A DNA stretch of 64,000 nt from Apostichopus japonicus (lineage: Eukaryota > Echinodermata > Holothuroidea > Aspidochirotida > Stichopodidae): assembly GCF_037975245.1 (NCBI RefSeq), contig NC_092563.1, forward strand, positions 5,271,501 to 5,335,500, written 5' to 3'. Below are positions 23,716 to 34,639 of the stretch, one piece after another. A program made the position numbers and the translations under genes. The notes below the pieces were generated by a model. That model made no database searches. It was not told the origin of the DNA and was given only the letters and a program-made list of their open reading frames with translations. Numbering within the stretch: position 1 is the stretch's first letter; each line of letters opens with the position of its first letter.

Positions 23716-24265
23716 GAATGTCAATCTTTTTATCCCTTGAAAACTATAATCTTTTTCGTGTTTTATAACCTGATAGTACTAGACCAGAATTACATCAGAG
23801 AAACATCTTGTATGTATTCTGTTAAAACTTTCATTCAATACCTACATGACATTTCAAAATAACGACACCTTTTGAATCAAACACAAACTTGAAGCAAAAC
23901 AGGAGTGACGTCACAAAGCCTCGGTGGAGGCCCATGGGGAGGACTCAGATACAGAAATCGTCAAGTTTGCTTCTGTTTGGTGCCTGAATTGATGTCAGTC
24001 ATAAATATAGTTTAACCAAAGAGCACTATTTGGGTTTTCTGGGAGCATTCACTTTCTCGGAAACATAAAAACATATAAAATAATATACTTTCAGGGCCGT
24101 AGCCATAGGCAGAATCTCTAGAGGGAAGTTGATGAACATCGGGAAACACATTGTAAGGGAAAAATAGGACTATAAGTTACTTTATAAGCTTTGCTTTTTT
24201 CAATGCTTCACACAGGTAATTGAAGATATAAAAGCACGCTAGGGCATTCTGATGGTATCCGTAGC

Positions 24266-24708
24266 CAGTGGCGGAGCATCCATACAGTCAGGGGCGGATG
24301 CCCCCCCCCCCCCTGACGGACTCAAATGGACTGCTGGCGCCCTTTTCAGCTCTTTACCACTTTTTACTTATTCGTGATTATTGACTTTTTTATTGCTCTC
24401 TCATCTACTTATTGATATTTGTCACATTTTGTTGGTGTAATTTGGCGATGTCACCTATTTATTCTTCGTTTATCTGCAAATTAGTCAGGCCCGGAAAGGG
24501 TCATTTCCGGCGATCTAGGGAGTATCTTTACTCAAAAAAATTAGGTACGCTACGCGCCAACCAGTGATGGCGCTCCGCTTAGATAGTGTCCAGAGCCGTA
24601 TATACGGCTCTGATAGTGTCCAGAGCCGTATATAGCTCTGATAGTGTCGATAGCGCCCCTACAGACCATTCTCGCCCCTCCTGACCAATACCCCTAGCTC
24701 CGCCACTG
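24266..24708. mobile_element. hAT-type MITE with perfect 8-bp TSD (TCCGTAGC)
   Basis: The 443-bp element starts CAGTGGCGGAGC and ends GCTCCGCCACTG, with TCCGTAGC at 24258-24265 and 24709-24716. CAG-starting inverted ends with 8-bp duplications are diagnostic of hAT transposons. The interior has poly-C, a copy of the shared core module (24494-24588) and two small AGAGCCGTATA hairpins. No transposase, so non-autonomous. Confidence 0.9.
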
Positions 24709-24716
24709 TCCGTAGC

Positions 24717-25424
24717 CTTTATATGCTGGGTAGAGCAGTATTGGGTATTTAGGTGTACATTATTTGTTAGGTTTGTGTTATCATTATTTGTTCTACATGC
24801 CAAAAAAGGGACCTTCTAGGGGAGGAGGAGCAGGAGGAGGGGAAGGGGGGGGGGATGAGCTGAGTGGTTAGGTCTTGTAGGGGACTGTCCTTCACTGTTC
24901 TTAATTGAAACATTGTGACACTCATACAGGGGCTAACAATGAAACTGAAAGGCCTATACACATGACACATATAGAGGTAACAAGTAGATTTATGTACTGT
25001 AGTTTCACATTAGACTGCTACACTGTTCAAGCAGGTTAAATCTTAGAAGCTTTTTATATTCTTTTATCGTTATTCTTACCAAATTCGCGAGAACCAAAGC
25101 AAACGCACGGCCATCGTATCCGCGATCATGCATCTGAGACGTGATAACCTGTTAAAATAAACCTTGTGTTATTTTTGAACGCCTTGTCTACAATACGTGC
25201 CTAGAATCTTGAGGTTGCACAAAAATACTGACTATTGATATCAGAAGAAATGATATGATCATTTTGCTAAAACTAACTGAAATAGCGCATACTGTGCACA
25301 CTTTCTATGTTCATCTAGAAAGTGGAAATCTCACGGGGTAAGCTGCCCCTATACCGGCTACGGCCTTACACTTGGCATCAGTTAACTTAGTCAAAAATAA
25401 AACTATTTTATGAACATAACTACT
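24717..25424. other. Non-coding stretch, nothing recognised
   Basis: No gene, RNA or clear repeat, apart from a short G-rich stretch near 24820-24860. Confidence 0.5.
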
Positions 25425-25842
25425 ACATAATCTAGGACTTGAGGATTAATGTTTATGATAGTCATAATAGCTAGTCATGATAGTCATGATGGTCATGATA
25501 GTCATGATAGTCATAATGTTAATAACATAATCTAGGACTTGAGGATTAATGTTTATGATAGTCATAATAGCAACATGACTAGCAGCTTAGTACCCATGCA
25601 AGCGTTGTATACCATATCGCGTATGTATCTGTCTCAAAACTCATATGAAATGTATCATTATCTCAAACACTTAAAACTATAATTAGTGGCCTTGCTAATC
25701 AAACTGTTTGCACTATATAATTTACGTGTAGTAACTAGCTAGTACTTGTGACTAGCAGCTGTATTATTTCAAAACACTTAAAACTATCATTAGTGGCCTT
25801 GCTAACCAAACTGAATGCATAATATAATTTACGTGTAGTGTT
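25425..25842. repeat. Two neighbouring direct-repeat pairs and a GTCATGATA array
   Basis: A 46-base unit containing AATCTAGGACTTGAGG occurs at 25425-25471 and 25525-25570, separated by GTCATGATA repeats. A second unit of about 75 bases (ACACTTAAAACTAT...TTTACGTGTAGT) occurs at 25661-25732 and 25773-25840. Confidence 0.9.
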
Positions 25843-26307
25843 ATGTTGCTTGCGTATACCTGGTAATTATAACATAAACTATAAAATATGAAAAATAATA
25901 TACACGAAAAGAGATTAGCGAATGTTGCGTGCTTTCATTATCTGCTGGCTTAGCAGATATAGGCTCAGCGGTGTATGGAGTGACGCGGTTCCTCGTTTAA
26001 TTTACTTAATAAATCAAACCCGTAATTCTTATTTCAACCCAGTTGAAAAGTTCTATTTTTCATAAAGTGGGGTTGAACAGATGAGAATAAAATGATAATA
26101 ACTACTTTTCTCATAGCACAATGTTTGAGCTCCTTTCATGAGATACACGAGTCATTATCAGCCTGATAGCCTAGCCACTACACTAAACCTGGAGAGGGGG
26201 CATTTGATATTGCGCCCCACCCTTCAGAAGGTGGGGGCGTGTCTCCCTGTTCCCTCCACTATTGACGCTCCTGTTTCTACTACAAAATTAGGATCCGTCT
26301 CAATGTA
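25843..26307. other. Non-coding stretch, nothing recognised
   Basis: No coding or structural feature recognised. Confidence 0.5.
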
Positions 26308-26560
26308 GGTAGAATACACTAGAGTAGTAGAGTACACTAGAGTACACAGTACACGGTAGAGTACACAGTAGAGTACACTAGAGTAGCAGAACAAGTAGAG
26401 TACACTAGATTACACAGTAGAGTACACAGTAGAGTACAAGGTAGAGTACACTAGAGTAGCCTAGAGTACACAGTACACGATAGAGTACAAAAGAGTACAC
26501 TATAGTAGTAGAGTACACTAGAGTACACAGTAGGTAAGTAGAGTAAGTAGAGTACACTCG
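26308..26560. repeat. Minisatellite of TAGAGTACAC/TAGAGTAGTAG units
   Basis: About 250 bases made of variants of a 10-11 base unit (AGAGTACACT, AGAGTAGTAG, AGTACACAGT). Confidence 0.95.
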
Positions 26561-26724
26561 TTGTTATTATTTTTAACTTTGAAATCCATGTGAAGCTTGG
26601 TACCTCATGCAATCCAAGATCAACGCAAATTTAAAAACAAAGTGGTTGTCAATGTAAAACAATGACATGTTTTAAAGTTCACTTATGGAACAAACCGTTA
26701 CAATTTCAAAGATAGGAATTCAAA

Positions 26725-26756
26725 ATTCACCAGGCTCATGCATGAGCCTGGTGAAT
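26725..26756. repeat. Perfect 32-bp palindrome
   Basis: ATTCACCAGGCTCATG is followed directly by its exact reverse complement, with no spacer. Confidence 0.97.
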
Positions 26757-27608
26757 ATACATGTATATTACAATATGGTTCTCTTTGCTCAGTCGATACT
26801 AAATTATGCCTTAGATGCTCAATAGGACATTACTGCTGTCTTAAAATTTTGCCCTGAATATAGTGAAACATACAAATTTTTGGTGCTGCGGAGTTCTTGA
26901 CGATTTTGACCTCTCCTTCTTAGACACATATATGTCGCGTTATTGACATAATACACTAACTGAACAATTCCATTAGAGAACGGTTGATACTTGGCACGTG
27001 ATTTATTTGAAAGAAATCATTCGTTCTGCAGGTTGAGAGACGTGACGGGATGAGGTTCATGTGGAGAAATAAGTGGCCGGGATGGGGTGGGGGGGGGTGG
27101 GTTGGAGATTCTGGACACTCCGGTGAAAACAAAATTTATATTAACAATTGATCCAAGTAACAACATTTCTGAAAACAGTTTGATTAAACGTATATCTTCT
27201 TTTCAACGAAATAGAAGTGGTAATCCAATTAACAGATTTACATAATTTAATGTCAAAGAAGACCTTTTCAGACAGGGAATTACCGCGTTTATAATTAACA
27301 CAGTTTTGACCTACCTTGAACTTCCAGAAGAAAACATGACATAGACATTTTCACAGACATAAACACGTCGGAGCTTGCGCACAAACAACCCAATCACTGA
27401 GTGACGCGTATTCATGAGCAACTACGTCATCGAGTGAGAATGTCAGTCAAACATTGAATGAAGACTGCGTACGTACGTACCGACAATGTCACAACAGAAT
27501 CCGCAGTGTCTGGGCAAAGTCACAAGAAAGTACTCTTTCACGTTAACAGTGACAGATAAGTTGTGAATGGACTCTTAGTCTCTCATACCAGGATTCGTCG
27601 TGACCATC
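26757..27608. other. Non-coding stretch, possible promoter at its end
   Basis: No gene. Near 27400-27450 there are CRE-like strings (TGACGC, CTACGTCA), and (GTAC)n is at 27470, just before the candidate first exon at 27609. Confidence 0.35.
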
Positions 27609-27620
27609 ATGGGGAGAAAG
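27609..27620 (+). CDS. Speculative first coding exon (MGRK)
   Basis: ATG GGG AGA AAG is followed directly by GTAAAG, a good donor. The Met has A at -3 and G at +4. The phase-0 border matches the phase of a Lys/Arg/Ser-rich candidate exon at 33134. With four codons, coincidence is quite possible. Confidence 0.2.
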
Positions 27621-28799
27621 GTAAAGTAAATGAGGCAATTGTTTAAATTATTTCGGGTATCTCATATCATATTTGGAAAGCTCGTGTGTTATACGAGCGT
27701 GGCTAATTAAATTGCACTCTAACAGGTATCTACGGATACTCTATGAGACGTAAATATATTGACTGGACGGAGGAGGGATTGCTTTACAAGTTACCTTGAT
27801 AGGCATTAGAGTTACAACCAATACGAATGGTACAACTGTTTACATAATAAGGTATAGATACACTGCATGGATTTGATTATGGCAGTGCAAAATATACAAC
27901 GGCTACTAAGACCCTAAAAATATATAGGGTTCGTGTGCTGACCGTAACACCCAGGCTCACTGAATGGCTAAATATTAAAATCCCAAATTTACCTCTAATT
28001 TATTATACCTGTTTTTTCGCTTTATTCTATTGTCTAGGTATAGTAAGTATTTCACTATTGTGATGTTGTTATGTGTAGCCTTTATATTGCCTATCGGCCT
28101 ATATATACCCGCCCGCTGTGGCTTTTTCGTTTACTTTATTTCGCTTTATATTACGAGCTATGCAATCACTAACTCATTACTCCTTGTAGGTTTGATTTTG
28201 TAGTAAACAGTCACTCAATCATATAGATGTAGCCCCCCTCCCATTTTTTTGCCACACTGTTGGTCTATTGTGAGTTGAAGAACTGCCAGTGTTAAGTCAT
28301 CTCTAGTAAGCCTCTCATACGCCCCTCGTAAATTTACGTATTATTAATCAGTGCAATACTACAACGTTGTACTTTGTCACATCACACAATGTTAAAGAGT
28401 TAAGGGACGCTTAGGAGAGGAAATTTCGGTACGAAGATTAGAACATTCTGGCAATATTTTGCAATTTGCTCTGTACCTAAAAGCGTACCCTTGCACTTGT
28501 ACGCTTTATATATGTATTCCCCCTCCCATGACAGTCTACTAGGCTTATGTAATACGAGGCCATTTTGCTGCAAAACCATGTGGCTATAGGACCTCACGTA
28601 CAGTTTGGCCCTATATATATATATAAATGGTGAGTGCAAGGAAAATAGCTGACGAAACCACAGAGGTCGTTATAAAATCATATTTTGAACACTTTGTGCA
28701 TTAATTGAATCAACTGTAATAGTCCATTGTACCACGCCTCATTTGGAATTTCCCGATTGCGAGACACATGTCACAGACAAACCGCTGTGGCACTAACGT
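27621..28799. other. Non-coding stretch, nothing recognised
   Basis: No gene or clear repeat. If the candidate exons at 27609 and 33134 belong together, this is part of a 5.5-kb intron. Confidence 0.45.
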
Positions 28800-28803
28800 A
28801 GGC

Positions 28804-29665
28804 TACGTATATGGCAAGCCATGTGGGACAACACTGCATAATATATCCGCGTATTAATTCGAATATATACGCGTATTAATTCGAATATATGTGTTATAGC
28901 CTACATGTGTAAAGTTTCGCTTTTGAAGCGATCTCGCGAACCCGCCAAAACATTTATCGTTGGCATATGTACACAGCAAGAGCGGAAATGGTTTTTTTTC
29001 GTGTAACTCTAATTAATCCGTGCATATATTGGATTTAATCCCCATATTTATTTTATTTAATACGTGTATATATTCGAATTAATACGTGTATATATTCGAA
29101 TTAATACGTGTATATATTCGAATTAATACGTGTATATATTCGAATTAATACGCGGATATATTTAAGCCATATGATTGGCTGATAATATATACGCGTATAT
29201 ATTCCAATTAATACGCGTATAAATTCCAATTAATACGCGGATATATTATGCAGTGTTTGTCCCACATGGCTTGCCATATACGTACGGCACGAATTGTACG
29301 TATATGGCAAGCCATGTGGGACAAACACTGCATAATATATCAGCGTATTGATCGTAATTTATACGCGTATTAATTGGAATATATACGCGTATATATTATT
29401 AGCCAATCATATGGCCCAAATATAACCGCGTATTAATTCGTATATATACACGTATTAATTCGAATATATACACGTATTAATTCGAATATATATACACGTA
29501 TTAAATAGAATATATATGGGGATTAAATCCAATATATGCACGGATTAATTAGAATATACACGAAACACATTTCCGCTCTTGTTGTGTACTAATACCAACG
29601 ATAAATGTTTTGGCGGGCTCGCGAGATCGCTTCATAAAGCGAAACTTTACACATGTACAACACAT
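28804..29665. repeat. Large AT-rich palindrome, arms of about 370 bp, 10-bp spacer
   Basis: The arm ending at 29285 (CCATATACGTAC) is the inverted copy of the arm starting at 29296 (GTACGTATATGG). Matching strings continue outward to about 28859 on the left and 29720 on the right, including the GCGGGCTCGCGAGATC and AAAGTTTCGC stretches. The centre is at 29290. A third copy of the end motif (TACGTATATGGCAAGCCATG) lies at 28804 in direct orientation to the right arm. A 22-bp tandem array (TTAATACGTGTATATATTCG) is at 29059-29152. It looks like a foldback/MITE insertion; no TSD was fixed. Confidence 0.88.
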
Positions 29666-29968
29666 ATATATATATATTCGAATTAATACGCGTATATATT
29701 CGCTATATATATATATATATATATATATATACGCGTATTAATTCGAATATATATACACGTATTAAATAGAATATATATGGGGATTAAATCCAATATATGC
29801 ACGGATTAATTAGAATATACACGAAACACATTTCCGCTCTTGTTGTGTACTAATACCAACGATAAATGTTTTGGCGGGCTCGCGAGATCGCTTCATAAAG
29901 CGAAACTTTACACATGTACAACACATATATATATATATTCGAATTAATACGCGTATATATTCGCTATA
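29478..29968. repeat. Direct duplication of palindrome arm, period 261 bp
   Basis: About 215 bases ending at CGCTATAT recur with a 261-base offset; for example GAAACACATTTCCGCTCTTG is at 29562 and 29823. The units are separated by (TA)n. Confidence 0.93.
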
Positions 29969-30007
29969 TTTATATATATATATATATACGTGTATTAATT
30001 CGAATAT

Positions 30008-30133
30008 ATATATGTGTTGTATATATATGTGTTGTATATATATATATATGTTGTATGTATATATATGTGTGTTGTATGTATATATATATGTGTTGTATGT
30101 ATATATATGTGTTGTATGTATATATATATGTGT

Positions 30134-30220
<87 letters not shown>
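30008..30220. repeat. TGTTGTATGTATATATA array followed by (TA)n
   Basis: Several units of TGTTGTATGTATATATA (30008-30135) run into about 85 bases of pure TA (30136-30220). IYIYIY-type open frames on both strands are artefacts. Confidence 0.95.
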
Positions 30221-30223
<3 letters not shown>

Positions 30224-30326
30224 CAGACTTTGTGTTAATGAAAAGGAGTTAAACGACAAAGGCAAATGAATATATAAAATGAAACTCGTAATGAGTTGGA
30301 AAATCAAGAACAGTGAAAAAACTTCC

Positions 30327-30399
30327 AGCCTCCACCGGGATTCGAACCCGGGCCTCGCGCTTTGTACGCGGACACCCTAACCAACTAGGCTATGGACGC
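30327..30399 (-). tRNA. tRNA-like sequence (degenerate tRNA or SINE head)
   Basis: On the minus strand the 7-bp acceptor pairs at six positions. The D region is GCCTAGTTGGTTAGGG, and the T arm CCGGG-TTCGAAT-CCCGG is perfect with an intact B box. With T33 placed, the anticodon reads ACA (a Cys codon reader). The anticodon stem has a mismatch, and position 10 pairs poorly with 25. No CCA is encoded, as expected in eukaryotes. A decayed tRNA or tRNA-derived SINE is more likely than a working gene. Confidence 0.6.
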
Positions 30400-30962
30400 T
30401 GATTGTAAGTCCAGAGGTTCGAAACCGGTAAGGAAGGTCGTAATTCCACTGTAGGAGTTTGTCACATGTATCGAACAATACTAGTTTGTTTTTTGTGACA
30501 TATTGTGCCTTATACATAAAGTCTGTTCAAAGTATCTCTTTCGAGATCCTGCTTTAGGAAGCACAAATGATTTCGAGTTGGTTAGCATCATGTTTGATCT
30601 CTAGAGTTTATAGTTTATTTTTGCGCATACTTTGGAGCACCATCGGGTGTCAAATCTCGAGGTATGATTCCTGGCAGTGTGCACGTGTTTCCGACCGTGA
30701 ATCAACAGTGGTCGAAACTGTACGGAAAGACAAATTTGTCAAGACAGTGCCAGCGATGACTCTTTGTTTACAAGAATAATGAAACGGATCATTTTCCTAT
30801 GTGTTATTTTGAGCAAAAGGAATCAATAAGTGGCGGCAATTACCATTTACTTTTGAGAACACTTTTGGGGCCGTTAACCGAGCCCCCCCCCCCCCCCGCC
30901 CCAACACACACTACTAAACGTTGCATATCGTGTTTTTTAAGTAGGTGCATTAATAGTTTCAA
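30400..30962. other. Non-coding stretch, nothing recognised
   Basis: No gene supported; poly-C at 30884-30897. Confidence 0.5.
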
Positions 30963-32975
30963 ATGAATTTCCTGATCAAATGCTATTATGAAATTCAGCT
31001 CAATTGGTACAAAAGAAACATGATGTTTGAAATGGTTTTACAGGCCACAAGTTGTATGACTTATAACGACCCATGTGCAATTTCCCAAATGGTTCGGCTC
31101 ACCTGGAAATGGAAATCCCTGGTTGAACTAACGTTGCACTGTGACAGTTTGTTATAGATTCTGTTTTCATCCAGCATTATAATCATTTTAGGAATTTCAA
31201 TGCAGGCTAAATTTATACGGAGTTTGTCCCGTTACACACCTGGTGAAGCGAGATATCAGACAGATATGGCTGTGAAGTACTTTGCTAACAAATATTGCTG
31301 TGAAGTACTTTGATATAAAGCTTAATAATTAGCTATAATGTCCGACTTTGGGCAGTGTTTGCCGTATTATAGATGTGGAGGGATTCCCCAATATGTCGCA
31401 ATAAGTGTGGCAACAATCGAAGTTGTTTGACGTGGTTAGAGAGCGACACGTAGGAAGTTTATAAATATAGTATGTGTAACGGGGGGGGGGTGGGGGTCGG
31501 GGTCGGGTTGGGTGTAGATTTGTAGATTCTACGGTGGTCCAGATGGAACATTGTAATTTCCGTCTACTTCACCTTCAAGTTTCTATTGTTTCTCCAGAGT
31601 ATCCCCAATTTGAACTTAATGTCAGCTTTTTCTGAAATCTACACATTTCCTAAAAAAATCCAATACTTTTCTTGTTATTTAGACTGTTTATGTCGAAAGT
31701 CGAGGTTGCTTTTCGATATTCCAACAAGTTTTAAATTCGAAAAGTGAAATTTTGTCATTTTTAGTAAGAACTCTCCATAAATCTTTAAACTTTTATTTTA
31801 TTGTTCCAGTGACATTTCACAGCAAAATTTGGAGAAAGAAAGCATTTCAGAGAAAGAATGAAGAAACACAAACATTGGATGATAAATGTTGTAAACGAAT
31901 CGAAAACCTGATCAAATGCTATCATGAAATTCATCTCAATTGGTACAAAAGAAACATGATGTTTGAAATGGTTTTACAGGCCACAAGTTGTATGACTTAT
32001 AACGGCCCATGTGCAATTTCCCAAATGGTTCGGCTCACCTGGAAATGGAAATCCCTGGTTGAACTAACGTTGTACTGTGACAATTTGATATGGATTCTGT
32101 TTTCATCCAGCATTATAATCAGTGGCGTAGGAAGGTACTTTTGAGTGGGGGGCTGAAGACTGATGGCCGGCCTGGGGGAGGGGTCTAAGGGGAGGGGGTG
32201 TCCCCCACCCCTTTGGATTTTCTTTGCATTTCCAGGTGGCCTCAGATGCAATTTGGTGCAATATAGCACACTTCAACTCCCACTCCATTTTGTAAAGAAT
32301 TTTGCATTTTCACCTGGCCTTAAATGCAATTTGGTGCTCCAAATGAGATTTTTTTCTCATTTGGAAATGAAAAAGGGGTTTTCTGACTTGCGGAGCGGGG
32401 GGGCGGAATGATACTTCCGCCCCCCCCCCCCCACATTTTTCACTGGGGGGCTGGCGCCCCCCCAGCCCCCCCGGTTCCTACGCCCTTGATTATAATCATT
32501 TTAGGAATTTCCATGCAGGCTAAATTTAAACGGAGTTTGTCCCGTTACACACCTGGTGAAGCGAGATATCAGACAGATATGGCTGTGAAGTACTTTGCTA
32601 ACAAATATTGCTGTGAAATACTTTGATATAAAGCTGGTTAATAATTAGCTTTGTAATGTCCGACCTTAAGCAGTATTTGCTGTATTATAGATATGGAGGG
32701 ATTCCCCAATATGTCGCAATAAAGTGTGGCAAACAATCGGAGTTTAACGGGGGGGGGGAGGGGGGTGGGGGATGGGGTGATCAGAAAACTGGTAAGGTTT
32801 CGGTGTTTGCCAAAAAAAATTTTAGTTTTGTAGATTCTACGGTGGTCTTGATGGAACATTGTAATTTTCGTCTACTTCAGGTTTCTATTGTTTCTCCAGA
32901 GTATCCCCAAGTGGATCTTAATATCAGCTTTTTCTGAAAATTTCCACATTTTCGAAAAATCCACTAGTTTCCTGT
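30963..32975. repeat. Tandem duplication, unit about 0.7 kb
   Basis: Sequence 30970-31670 recurs at 31910-32975 with close identity once the 369-bp MITE at 32120 is removed. Landmarks are GATCAAATGCTAT, CAAAAGAAACATGATGTTTG and CCCGTTACACACCTGGTGAA. Open frames of 64 and 130 codons lie in the repeated part and differ at a few residues, but they resemble no family I know, and both end soon after. Coding status is unsupported. Confidence 0.9.
32120..32488. mobile_element. hAT-type MITE, 369 bp, perfect 8-bp TSD (ATTATAAT)
   Basis: It starts CAGTGGCGTAGGAAGG and ends with the complement of CAAGGGCGTAGGAACC, flanked by ATTATAAT at 32112-32119 and 32489-32496. The sister unit of the tandem duplication holds the empty site GCATTATAATCATTTT at 31174-31189, which fixes the borders to the base. 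No coding frame; poly-G and poly-C blocks lie near the ends. Confidence 0.95.
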
Positions 32976-33133
32976 TATTTAACTTTTTATGTCTTTGAAT
33001 TAAACCCCTTCGGTAAGCCTTTCAATCGAACTTGTATGATAACTTTGTTTATTGTCCATCCTTTCTTGCCTATCAACTGAGAAGCTTAATTTGCATGCAT
33101 AATCCATGATAGCCTATCATATTGACTTTGCAG

Positions 33134-33260
33134 AAAAATTCGAAACGGAAATCTCGAGAGTATACGGCCTCGAAAAAAGCATCTCCGCAATTGCCCCCTG
33201 CTTCTGCGAATGAGAACGAAAGAAGCCCTTCTTCCTTGCCACCTCAACATCTACTGGAAG
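33134..33260 (+). CDS. Speculative exon, Lys/Arg/Ser/Pro-rich
   Basis: After a TTTGCAG acceptor the frame reads KNSKRKSREYTASKKASPQL followed by a Pro/Ser/Glu-rich tail to LLEG, ending at a weak GTTGGT donor. If spliced in phase 0 to the four-codon exon at 27609 it would give a basic, low-complexity N-terminus. No domain recognised; confidence is low. Confidence 0.25.
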
Positions 33261-33918
33261 GTTGGTTCATGATAATACCACATCTTCAAACAGGTTTTCA
33301 AACCAGCGGTGTCGTTAGTTGGAGTATTACATATGAAGCACACTCCATTTAGCAATAGATTTATTCAATGCATAGTAACATGTTGTGTGTAACGAGATCC
33401 TTTAGTTAATTGTCCTCCCAGGGAAAAGTGCCAGTTACCTGTTCACATCATTACTTGTGATTGATGTTACCTCACCCTGCATGCGAAGTTTTCCTGGCCA
33501 TATTCGTCTTGAAATGTAGGATTTCGTTGGTGTATTTTGTTATTTAAACTGTTAAACGTGCGCATGTTGTATACCACACAACAATTAAAGCAGTACATCA
33601 TTTTCGGATGTCGAGCGACTTAATTAAATGTAACGTTCGTCACATGACAGTAACGATTAAAGCCTATACTTACTGATACAGTTTTGTGTTAAGCAATTAA
33701 TTAATTATTTATCATTAAACATAAAGATGACGAGGAAATTACTAAATATACACTTAATTGACTAAATGCACATCATGAATTTGGATATGTTGTAGAGCAT
33801 GAAAGCACACTTCTATCAGTTTAGGTTCTATTTCTATACCAATTTTCTTGTTTTGTTTTGAGAACTGACCCTTTAAACAGGCACGGTTTATCATATTTAT
33901 TGTTATACACATACCATT
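33261..33918. other. Non-coding stretch, nothing recognised
   Basis: No gene or repeat recognised before the 9-bp target duplication at 33919. Confidence 0.5.
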
Positions 33919-33927
33919 AGCCGGGAC

Positions 33928-33988
33928 GCGAATATTTTTTTCCCAAACCGAACTGACACTGAAATTATTTCCTCGATTCTGATTGGCT
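33928..33988 (+). repeat. Left terminal inverted repeat of the 10.95-kb element
   Basis: 61 bases matching the reverse complement of 44817-44877 at 59 positions. Confidence 0.95.
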
Positions 33989-34055
33989 GATCAAAACCGG
34001 AATGGTAGTCTGCGTTTATCAATAAATGTATGTGACACTACGTGTTGATCATACC

Positions 34056-34123
34056 ATCAGGGAGCTGCGTTAGAGTAGCAGCTCCCTGATACCATGGAGC
34101 TATAGTCTGTTTATAGCTCCATG
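34056..34123. repeat. Two successive hairpins
   Basis: ATCAGGGAGCTGC and its complement GCAGCTCCCTGAT (34056-34090), then ATGGAGCTATA and ATAGCTCCAT (34094-34123). They lie just inside the left terminal repeat. Part of the first stem resembles AGCAACTCCCTGAT in the duplicated flanks (about 13980 and 56280). Confidence 0.85.
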
Positions 34124-34639
34124 ATCATACCAATCCTCATGGGCCGCATCATGTCAAACATACGTGTTTAGGCCTTATACAGGCTAAGTTAAAGTCCGTA
34201 GGCCTAAGTGTGCCTACATGTAGATAAAATGTGAGGCTTTCCAGTTATCGAGAGCTACTGTAAGGGCGGTATAGGGCCTATATTAGTGAATTTGAGACTA
34301 ATACGAATACGTATATTCGGTTAATGCAGGCCTACTAGGTCACCATGTACAAGAACTTCTAAAGTAATGGTGCAGGTAAACATCTGTGTTTCCGTACGTA
34401 TAGGTTATAAGGCGATATACAACTAGTTAACAAGTCAAAAGACACAGACATATCGTCAAATGCCTTTTTTTGTGTACACTTACTGGCTGGTACACACTCG
34501 CTCGCCGTCTTCATGGCCACTGCATATTCGACTAGGCCTATCATGATTCATTGACTGAATACATTTTGAATTTATGATTATAAAACTAAAAGTATCGCAA
34601 CTCCGAATGTACAAAAACACCTCGTACATACCCTACAAA

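Noticed and set aside
24092-25368. A larger element around the hAT MITE, with ends CAGGGCCGTAGCC and GGCTACGGCCTTA
   Set aside because: The outermost base of the ends does not match, and the flanks TATACTTT and CACTTGGC are not a target duplication.
29810-30307. IYIYIY-type open frames over (TA)n, also at 2312-2771 and 20339-20580
   Set aside because: Pure products of TA dinucleotide repeats.
31752-32144. 130-codon open frame in the tandem duplication
   Set aside because: The two units are near-identical in DNA, so amino-acid conservation carries no information. The frame runs into the MITE, and no domain is recognised.
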